In this document: positions 56,385-64,000 of the stretch, piece after piece
Layout: every line of letters begins with the position of its first letter
How positions within the stretch are numbered: the first letter of the stretch is position 1
Source of the DNA: Plantibacter sp. VKM Ac-2880
GTDB lineage: Bacteria; Actinomycetota; Actinomycetes; Actinomycetales; Microbacteriaceae
DNA: 64,000 nucleotides
Direction of reading: 5' to 3'
Assembly (NCBI RefSeq): GCF_015351235.1
Contig: NZ_JADKSJ010000001.1
Location: 914,289-978,288 of the forward strand
Program-made: the position numbers and the translations under genes
Notes under the pieces: generated by a model
Database searches by the model: none
Told to the model about the DNA's origin: nothing
What the model saw: the letters and a program-made list of their open reading frames with translations, nothing else

Positions 56385-57047
56385 ATGCGCGTCTTGATCG
56401 CCGAGGACGAGGTTTACCTGGCCGAAGCGATCCGTGCGGGCCTCCGGCAGGCCGCGATCGCCGCCGACGTCGTGCTCGACGGTGATGCCGCGCTCGAAGC
56501 GCTCACGATCACCGACTACGACGTCATCCTCCTCGATCGCGACCTGCCGGGCACCCATGGTGACGACGTCTGCCGCACGGTCGTCGCCGAACACCCCGAG
56601 GTCCGCGTCATGATGCTCACCGCGGCCCGCCGACTCGACGACACCGTCTCCGGACTGGGGCTCGGCGCCGACGACTACCTGGCGAAGCCGTTCGAGTTCC
56701 CCGAGCTCATCGCGCGGCTGCGAGCCCTGGCGCGCCGCACCTCGGAGTCCCGCCCGCCGGTGCTCGAGCGCGCCGGTGTCCGGCTCGACCCGTTCCGACG
56801 GGAGGTCTTCCGTGACGGCACCTACGTGAAGCTGTCGCGTAAGGAGTTCGCCGTCCTGGAGCAACTGCTGCTCGCCGACGGCGGTGTGGTGAGCGCAGAG
56901 ACGCTCCTCGAGAAGGCGTGGGACGAGAACGTCGACCCCTTCACGAACACCATCCGCGTGACGATCTCGAACCTCCGCCGTCGCCTCGGCCGACCGTGGG
57001 TGATCACGACGGTTCCCGGTGTCGGGTACCGGATCGAGGGTGACTGA
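56385..57047 (+). CDS. OmpR-family response regulator
   Basis: A 220-residue regulator: receiver domain with phospho-acceptor D51 (LLDRDLPG), acidic pair E7/D8, K in YLAKPFEF, and a C-terminal OmpR winged HTH (VKLSRKEFAVLEQLLLADGG..DPFTNTIRVTISNLRRRLG). It overlaps the kinase start by one base (TGATG). Divergent from the MacAB operon, its probable target. AAAGGA precedes the ATG. Confidence 0.94.
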   Translation: MRVLIAEDEVYLAEAIRAGLRQAAIAADVVLDGDAALEALTITDYDVILLDRDLPGTHGDDVCRTVVAEHPEVRVMMLTAARRLDDTVSGLGLGADDYLAKPFEFPELIARLRALARRTSESRPPVLERAGVRLDPFRREVFRDGTYVKLSRKEFAVLEQLLLADGGVVSAETLLEKAWDENVDPFTNTIRVTISNLRRRLGRPWVITTVPGVGYRIEGD

Positions 57048-58381
57048 TGCCCCGCACCGCCGCCGCGGACCGGGTCACCCGACCCAGCCGCCTGACCGTC
57101 CGCCTCCGCCTGACGCTCACCTACGCGGCGCTGTTCACGATCGCCGGGTCCGTCATGCTCGTCCTCATCTACACCTTCATGCGGTACGTCCCGACCTACG
57201 CGATCACCTCGATCCGCGCGACGGCGGGCACCGGTAGCGCGACGCGTCTCGAGTCGGCGACACCGACCGACGGTCCTGGTGACGCCGCCACCTACCGACC
57301 GGCGGAGGGACTGACCTCGGCCGATGGTGGCGCTGCCCTCGTCGTCTCCGATCAGGGCGACATCCTGAACACCCTGCTCGTCTGGTCGCTCATCGTCCTC
57401 ATCGTTCTGGCCGGGGTCAGCGCCTGGGCCGGATGGATCCTGGCCGGTCGACTCCTCCGCCCACTGCAGGAGATCAACCGGGCGGCGCAGCGCGCGGCCG
57501 CCGGCTCGCTCGACCACCGGGTCGCACTCGCGGGACCCCGCGACGAGATCACCGACCTCTCCGACACCGTCGACCACATGCTGGAGCGGCTCGAGCGGTC
57601 GTTCCAGGCCCACCAGCGGTTCGCCGCGAACGCCTCGCACGAGTTGCGGACGCCGCTCGCAACGACGCAGGCGATGCTCGACGTCGCCGCACAGGACGAG
57701 CACCTCGGCGAGGCGACGTTCCGTGACCTCGTCGCCCGCCTGCGCGACACGAACACGCGCAGCATCCGGACCGTGGAGGCCATCCTCGACCTCGCCGACC
57801 TCGGACACGCCGAACTCGGGGCCGCGGAGGTCGGGCTCGACGAGATCGTCGCGGACGCCGTCGCCGCGGTGTCTGCGGCCGCAGTGGCCCGTGGTCTCCG
57901 GTGCACCACCGATCTCGAGGAGTGCTCCGTCCTGGGCGACGCCGGGATGCTGCAGCATCTGTGCGGAAACCTCGTCCAGAACGCCGTCCGACACAATGTC
58001 GACGGCGGGTTCGTGCACGTGTCACTGGCCCGCGCGGGCACACCGGCGGGCGCCGTGGTGCTCCGGGTCGAGAACTCCGGCGCGCACCTCCCGGCCGAGG
58101 TCGTCGCGCGGCTCACGGAGCCGTTCTACCGCGTCGGCGGCCGTGTCGTGGGCGGCGCCGAGCGGTCACGGGGACTCGGACTCGCCATCGTGGAGAGCAT
58201 CGTCGAGGTCCACGGCGCGGAGCTGCGCCTCGCCGCCCGGCCTTCGGGCGGCCTCGTCGTCACCGTCACGTTCCCGGCACGCGGTGCCGACGCTGCCGTC
58301 GGGTCGGCTGGTCAGCGGGCGGGCACGACCCGTTCACCGCGCGCCCACACGAAGAAGCCGGCGAGCGTGAACGCGCCGTAG
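57047..58381 (+). CDS. Sensor histidine kinase
   Basis: A 444-residue kinase: two membrane helices (about 20-45 and 105-130) around a short 60-residue sensor loop, HAMP, then the H box FAANASHELRTPLATT with phosphorylated H198, N box GNLVQNAVRH, and G boxes LRVENSG and RGLGLAIVESIV. The last 30 residues after VTFPARG are a loosely composed tail that overlaps the convergent pnuC-like gene by 70 bp. Partner of the preceding regulator. Confidence 0.93.
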   Translation: MPRTAAADRVTRPSRLTVRLRLTLTYAALFTIAGSVMLVLIYTFMRYVPTYAITSIRATAGTGSATRLESATPTDGPGDAATYRPAEGLTSADGGAALVVSDQGDILNTLLVWSLIVLIVLAGVSAWAGWILAGRLLRPLQEINRAAQRAAAGSLDHRVALAGPRDEITDLSDTVDHMLERLERSFQAHQRFAANASHELRTPLATTQAMLDVAAQDEHLGEATFRDLVARLRDTNTRSIRTVEAILDLADLGHAELGAAEVGLDEIVADAVAAVSAAAVARGLRCTTDLEECSVLGDAGMLQHLCGNLVQNAVRHNVDGGFVHVSLARAGTPAGAVVLRVENSGAHLPAEVVARLTEPFYRVGGRVVGGAERSRGLGLAIVESIVEVHGAELRLAARPSGGLVVTVTFPARGADAAVGSAGQRAGTTRSPRAHTKKPASVNAP

Positions 58382-58977
58382 AACAGGTACATGGACGCCG
58401 ACACCCAGTATCCGGCCCCGAACAGGAGCGGCACCCCGACGATGTCCACCGCCACCCAGATGAGCCAGAACTCGACCCAGCGCTTCGCCATGCCCCAGGT
58501 GGCGAGCAGGGAACCCATGAAGATCCAGGCGTCGGCCCAGACCGGTTCGTAGGAGCCGAGCGCCCGGAACAGTGGCGTCAGGAGGAGTGTCCCGCCCACC
58601 AGCAGGGCGACGAGCACGAGGCGGACTCGCGTACCGGCCCATCGTGGCCTGATGACCGACACCGGACCGGTCGCCGTCTCGACGTGCTCGTTGCGCCGCC
58701 ACTGCACCCAGCCGTAGACCGAGACGACGATGAACATGAGCTGTCGGCCGGCTTGGCCGAGGAGGTTCGTCGGGTTCGGCGTGTGGAACACGGCACCGAG
58801 GAAGACGGTCAACAGCAGGGCGTTCCCGATGATCCCGACGGGCCAGGCCCAGGCTCGGCGACGCATACCGCCGAGGGCGCTCGCCAGGCCGAACAGGTTG
58901 CCGACGACCTCACGCCAGAGGACCACCTGGTCGCCGATCGTGAAGGTCGCGTCGAAGAGCCAGAGGAGGAATCCCAC
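58312..58977 (-). CDS. pnuC: PnuC-family nicotinamide riboside/NMN transporter
   Basis: A 221-residue membrane protein with about seven helices of the PnuC family, which let NAD precursors (mainly nicotinamide riboside) into the cell for trapping by phosphorylation. Characteristic are GDQVVLWREVVGNLFGLASALGG, WPVGIIGNALLLTVF, QLMFIVVSVYGWVQW and the C-terminal WEFW-like KRWVEFWLIWVAVDIVGVPL. The GTG at 58977 (GFLLWLFD) has GGAGC upstream and fits the family start better than a longer frame. No NadR kinase is nearby. Confidence 0.87.
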   Translation of the reverse strand: MGFLLWLFDATFTIGDQVVLWREVVGNLFGLASALGGMRRRAWAWPVGIIGNALLLTVFLGAVFHTPNPTNLLGQAGRQLMFIVVSVYGWVQWRRNEHVETATGPVSVIRPRWAGTRVRLVLVALLVGGTLLLTPLFRALGSYEPVWADAWIFMGSLLATWGMAKRWVEFWLIWVAVDIVGVPLLFGAGYWVSASMYLFYGAFTLAGFFVWARGERVVPAR

Positions 58978-59037
58978 TGCTGTGCTCCGTTCCGACGACC
59001 CGCGGCCACGCGGCCGACGGTCCACCGTACAACGAGC

Positions 59038-59068
59038 GGAGCCGCCTCCCCGATCGGGAAGCGGCTCC
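59038..59068 (-). terminator. Terminator after the GntR gene
   Basis: GGAGCCGC (59038-59045) pairs with GCGGCTCC (59061-59068), extended inside by TCCC/GGGA. On the minus strand it lies just downstream of the GntR stop. Confidence 0.65.
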
Positions 59069-59085
59069 GTGACGGTGTGAGGCGG

Positions 59086-59772
59086 TCAGCTCCCGGCGGG
59101 GACGCCGCCGCCGGCCGCGACGACCTGCTCGAGGAAGGCGTCGGTGGCCTTCGCCTGGGTGCGCATGACCCGCTCGGCGTCCTCGGCACTCCGCGCCTCG
59201 GCGGCGTCGACGAGGCCGGCGACGTACGCGGCGAAGATGTCCCACTGGAAGAACTCGATCGTGGGCAGCGCGGTGTACGTCACCCGCGTGTTCATCTGGC
59301 GGGCGACCTGCTGCAGCAGGGAGTTGCCGGAGCGCTCGACCATGAAGTCGGCGAAGTCGGCGGAGGACCGGAGGACGTGCTTGTCGCGGGCCTCGATGTC
59401 GGCCAGGACGGCATCGCCGAGCGAACGGAACGTCTCGACGTCCTCATCCGTGAAATGCGGGATGCTCCAGCGGGCGCTGAGCTCGTGGAACCCGTTGAGG
59501 AGTCGCAGCGCCTCCGCGTACTGCTCCAAGGTCGGCTTGGCGACCCGCGTGTACCGCTGTGGGGCGGTCTCGACGAGTCCGATGTCGGCCAGCTTGCTGA
59601 TGGCCTCGCGGATCGGGGTGCGGGACACCCCCAACCACTTCTCGAGTTCCTCGTCGTTCAGGCGTTCCCCTGGCTCGAGCGTGCCGTCCTCGATGGCGGT
59701 CAACAGCTGGTCGAACACGATGTCGCGGAGCAGCTTCCGAGGGCTCGACTCGACGGTCTTGGGCACGGGCAT
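59086..59772 (-). CDS. GntR-family (FCD) regulator
   Basis: A 228-residue regulator with wHTH (about 10-80): LLRDIVFDQLLTAIEDGTLEPGERLNDEELEKWLGVSRTPIREAISKLADIGLVETAPQRYTRV. The helical FCD domain includes ADFADFMVERSGNSLL. LSRTPIREA is typical of the FadR/VanR branch. Two palindromes upstream (59810-59823 and 59882-59893) are candidate operators. It could act on pnuC (downstream, same strand) or on the gene at 60103. Ligand unknown. Confidence 0.87.
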   Translation of the reverse strand: MPVPKTVESSPRKLLRDIVFDQLLTAIEDGTLEPGERLNDEELEKWLGVSRTPIREAISKLADIGLVETAPQRYTRVAKPTLEQYAEALRLLNGFHELSARWSIPHFTDEDVETFRSLGDAVLADIEARDKHVLRSSADFADFMVERSGNSLLQQVARQMNTRVTYTALPTIEFFQWDIFAAYVAGLVDAAEARSAEDAERVMRTQAKATDAFLEQVVAAGGGVPAGS

Positions 59773-59809
59773 GGGTCTCCGATCGTCGAGCTGGGATGTG
59801 GTCAGTTCA

Positions 59810-59823
59810 GGATACCGATATCC
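59810..59823. promoter_or_regulatory. GntR operator candidate: GGATA-CCGA-TATCC
   Basis: Perfect 5-base arms, 38 bp upstream of the GntR start. Confidence 0.45.
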
Positions 59824-59881
59824 GAGGTGTGTTGGACAGTTTCACGCCTCATGTGTAGTGAATCATCCGGAAAACGTCGAC

Positions 59882-59893
59882 ATCTGTACAGAT
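59882..59893. promoter_or_regulatory. Palindrome ATCTGTACAGAT
   Basis: Perfect 12-bp palindrome about 110 bp upstream of the GntR start, in a locally AT-rich stretch. Candidate operator. Confidence 0.45.
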
Positions 59894-60102
59894 ATGTGAC
59901 GCATGTTCCCCTCGAGGACGAGCCTGCCACTCCTGCCCCGGTACTCGTTCTCGCTTCGTCGCAATCCAGCCTGAGTGGTCGTCCGGGCACGTCGACCCGG
60001 TGCGGCCCACGCCGTCGGCACCGCTCCTCTCGGCCCGAGGCTGAGCTGTTGCTATCCTGGCGCCCACGGATGCTCCCCCGGCATCGCGGGAAGGCGGGAA
60101 CC

Positions 60103-60546
60103 ATGTCGGTCGCAGGTTCGGACGCGGGCGGGGTGCGTCCTCGACGGATCCACCTGTTCCAGACGCTCGGTGCGCTCCTCGGCGGGGTGACGCGTGTCAC
60201 TGTCCCGACACTCGACGACGCCGAACGCGCTTCGCTGGTCGCCGAGATGGATGCGGTCGTGCAGGTGATCGGCCAGGCCGACCCCGTCGCCTACGCCGAA
60301 CGCTCCTGGCTTCTCATGGACCACCTCGTGGCCTGCTGCCCGAACCGCATCCTCGTCACTACCGCCCGCGACGCCCTCGCGCTCCTGTCACCGCAGCTGT
60401 CGGTTACCGCCGAGACCGAATGGCTGGACTGGGCCGAGCTGGGCGTCGACTTCCCGATCCTTCGTGGTGCCGTCGCCGAAGGTGACGCGATCGCGGCCGA
60501 ACTGGCCGTCGAGCGCCTGTTCGGCATGGCTGCTTCTCCTGCATGA
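60103..60546 (+). CDS. FCD-like helical protein without HTH (147 aa)
   Basis: A 147-residue, all-helical protein. From about residue 35 it can be laid over the FCD domain of the GntR protein on the other strand: LDDAERASLVAEMDAVVQVIGQADPVAYAERSWLLMDHLVACCPNRILVT matches in spacing FTDEDVETFRSLGDAVLADIEARD..ADFADFMVERSGNSLLQ. The winged HTH is missing, so it cannot bind DNA in that way. The ATG at 60103 has GGAAGG upstream. The long open frame before it is a shadow. It could be a ligand-binding or dimerising partner of the GntR protein; the resemblance is by eye. Confidence 0.6.
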   Translation: MSVAGSDAGGVRPRRIHLFQTLGALLGGVTRVTVPTLDDAERASLVAEMDAVVQVIGQADPVAYAERSWLLMDHLVACCPNRILVTTARDALALLSPQLSVTAETEWLDWAELGVDFPILRGAVAEGDAIAAELAVERLFGMAASPA

Positions 60547-60553
60547 CGCATGA

Positions 60554-60582
60554 TTCGGACGCATTCCAACATCTGATATGCT
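60554..60582 (+). promoter_or_regulatory. Possible promoter before the hairpin cluster
   Basis: TTCGGA (60554-60559), 17-base spacer, TATGCT (60577-60582). Confidence 0.35.
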
Positions 60583-60588
60583 GATGGA

Positions 60589-60731
60589 GTCGCTTGCGAC
60601 CACACCCACGGAGACGCCGGCCCGGACATTCGGGTTCCCGGCCTGAGCGCCCGTGGGTGAGTCGGGTGGGTGGGTTTCGGGTATCCGCCCACCCGACGGA
60701 ACAGCCCCCGCGCCTTCGGGCGCGGGGGCTG
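60589..60731. ncRNA. Candidate structured RNA: four successive hairpins
   Basis: Four helices in 143 bases: GTCGC/GCGAC (60589-60600); CACCCACGG (60603-60611)/CCGTGGGTG (60651-60659), enclosing GCCGG-CCCG/CGGG-TTC-CCGGC; GTCGGGTGGG (60661-60670)/CCCACCCGAC (60688-60697); and CAGCCCCCGCGCC (60702-60714)/GGCGCGGGGGCTG (60719-60731) with a TTCG loop. The last is a terminator for purL on the minus strand and possibly for a plus-strand RNA starting near 60589. It matches no RNA family known to me. Confidence 0.35.
60702..60731. terminator. Terminator hairpin with UUCG loop
   Basis: 13 perfect pairs closed by TTCG, 30 bp beyond the purL stop on the minus strand. Confidence 0.85.
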
Positions 60732-60760
60732 CATCACGGCTTCGGATCAGCCGGTGGTGA

Positions 60761-63094
<2,334 letters not shown>

Positions 63095-63335
63095 GAGGGC
63101 AGGACTCCAAAGGAAGAGGGGGGATGCCGGACCCACCAATCTTAGCGGCGCGCGGTGACGAACAGATCCTCGGATGGGCGTCGGAGGTCGAGGCCGATTC
63201 GTCACGGTGTGGTGCTGGATTCGGGGTCGCTTCACGAGCTTCGAGATGGACCGTGACGAACGGCGTGATGGCTGCGTCCTATCACCAACGAAGCGATCAA
63301 CCGCTCGCTCGAGACGAACCAGGAAGGGCAACACC

Positions 63336-63794
63336 ATGTCGAACACCACCTCCTCCCCGAAGCCCACCGTCACGAAGGGTGTCGTCGGTGAGAACAACGC
63401 GGCGACCCAGGCGAACACCTACGGCAAGACGGTGATCGACAACGGTGTGGTCGCGAAGATCGCCGGCATCGCCGCCCGCGAGGTCCGCGGCGTGCACGCC
63501 CTCGGTGGCGGTGCAGCCCGCGCCTTCGGTGCCATCCGCGACGCCATCGGCTCCTCCGACCTGTCGCAGGGCATCCGCGTCGAGGTCGGCGAGACCCAGG
63601 TCGCCGTCGACGTCGTGATCGTCGCCGACTACCCGGTCGACCTGCAGGCCGTCGCCGGCGAGGTCCGCGCTTCGATCATCCGCGCGATCGAGCAGTTCGT
63701 CGGCATGGAGGTCACCGAGGTCAACGTGACCGTCAGTGACGTCTTCATCCCGTCCGAGGACGAGGACCAGGACGCTGAGGCGCGAGTCCAGTGA
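63336..63794 (+). CDS. Asp23/Gls24 family envelope stress protein
   Basis: A 152-residue Asp23 (alkaline shock/Gls24) protein. The first 30 residues are polar and disordered, then the conserved core [29 protein letters not shown] and [37 protein letters not shown]. Such proteins sit under the membrane through AmaP-type anchors and respond to envelope stress. AGGAAGG precedes the ATG. First gene of an operon that runs off the window. Confidence 0.9.
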   Translation: MSNTTSSPKPTVTKGVVGENNAATQANTYGKTVIDNGVVAKIAGIAAREVRGVHALGGGAARAFGAIRDAIGSSDLSQGIRVEVGETQVAVDVVIVADYPVDLQAVAGEVRASIIRAIEQFVGMEVTEVNVTVSDVFIPSEDEDQDAEARVQ

Positions 63795-63982
63795 CCGCGA
63801 CCAACACCGGCATCCTGATCGGCGCCGTCCTCGCCCTCAGCTGGGTGGCCTTCGGGTTCTGGGCGTTCGTGTTCGTCGCGGTCGCGATGGGGATCGGTGC
63901 CCTCGTGGCCCGCATCGTCACCGGCCAGACCGATCTGAACGCGATCGTCGACGCCGTCCGCGGGAAGCGCGTCTCGTCATGA
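63791..63982 (+). CDS. Small membrane protein (DUF2273-like) of the Asp23 operon
   Basis: A 63-residue protein with two adjacent membrane helices (ILIGAVLALSWVAFGFWAFVFVAVAMGIGALVARIV) and a basic cytoplasmic tail (GKRVSS). It starts with GTG overlapping the Asp23 stop (GTGA) and ends overlapping the next ATG. Small two-helix proteins of this kind regularly accompany Asp23 proteins and may anchor them. Confidence 0.8.
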   Translation: MTATNTGILIGAVLALSWVAFGFWAFVFVAVAMGIGALVARIVTGQTDLNAIVDAVRGKRVSS

Positions 63983-64000
63983 CCACCGCCGTCCTCGACC
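63979..64000 (+). CDS. Next gene of the Asp23 operon, only the start present
   Basis: ATG at 63979 overlaps the preceding stop (ATGA) and continues MTTAVLD to the window edge. By operon convention it may be an AmaP-like anchor or a second Asp23 protein, but only seven codons are visible. Confidence 0.5.

Larger units (their letters stand above)
59773..60102. other. 330-bp regulatory region upstream of GntR
   Basis: Holds two perfect palindromes (see 59810 and 59882) and a GAAGG-type ribosome site for the gene at 60103. It has lower G+C around 59810-59900 than its surroundings. No coding potential was found. Confidence 0.5.

Noticed and set aside
57901-60102. Long plus-strand open frame opposite pnuC and the GntR gene
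   Set aside because: It runs antisense to two well-supported genes and has Arg/Gly/His-rich shadow composition. Only its last part (from 60103) has a ribosome site and a plausible protein.
60589-60697. SRP RNA, 6S RNA or 6C RNA
   Set aside because: The conserved SRP GGAA/tetraloop region, the 6S central bubble and the C-rich loops of 6C RNA are not present.

Overview
The window is about 70% G+C and almost fully coding. It looks like a chromosome segment of a high-GC Gram-positive actinobacterium, most likely family Microbacteriaceae. The reasons are the actinobacterial DUF3151 gene, lipobox lipoproteins rather than periplasmic proteins, GTG/TTG starts, many genes whose -10 box sits 6-8 bases before the start codon (leaderless transcripts), and the dispersed CTTCGACA(G/A)GCTCAGGGACC-type repeat. 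The genus cannot be fixed from the window. No rRNA, tRNA, IS element, prophage or CRISPR array was seen.

0-3 kb: exonuclease III (cut by the window edge), a DedA membrane protein, a LysR regulator and a tiny membrane protein. 3-10.2 kb: a catabolic cluster of GntR regulator, SDR, aldehyde dehydrogenase, PuuD-type gamma-glutamyl hydrolase and glutamine-synthetase-like ligase, divergent from an ethanolamine-permease-like transporter. Read together it looks like a route for ethanolamine (or a related amine) through gamma-glutamylated intermediates. 10.3-17.5 kb: pyrE coupled to a 1106-residue acidic disordered membrane-anchored protein, an alcohol dehydrogenase, a NagD-like phosphatase, an RNA methyltransferase and a small secreted membrane protein.

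17.9-21.2 kb: an autoregulated TetR operon with an ABC-ATPase-like protein that has lost its catalytic motifs and a YhgE/Pip-type exporter. 21.3-26.3 kb: DUF3151, a HAD phosphatase, purA, a small HTH protein, a lactonase and a GNAT acetyltransferase. 26.5-30.6 kb: a complete PotABCD-like ABC importer. 31-33.3 kb: an ABC/FtsX exporter. 33.4-38.6 kb: a zinc importer of the AztABCD type with two AztD-like proteins and a Zur box between the divergent aztA and aztB promoters. 38.6-46.5 kb: chorismate mutase, an SDR, a GntR regulator divergent from a PLP enzyme plus a sugar-type ABC importer lacking its ATPase, and a quinone-oxidoreductase-like enzyme.

46.5-52.6 kb: a second envelope-export module. 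It has another YhgE/Pip protein, an MmpL-type RND transporter carrying a degenerate ABC-ATPase domain at its C terminus, and a divergent TetR with three evenly spaced operators. An 80-bp tandem duplication at the gene junction has created a chimeric 27-codon mini-gene. 52.6-58.4 kb: a MacAB-like efflux operon with a lipoprotein, divergent from an OmpR/histidine kinase pair. 58.3-64 kb: pnuC, a GntR regulator, an FCD-like protein without HTH, a cluster of hairpins, purL and the start of an Asp23/Gls24 envelope operon.

The best candidates for an undescribed system are the two TetR / dead-ABC-ATPase / YhgE modules, whose operators share the core ACAGCGGTGT, and the gamma-glutamyl amine cluster.
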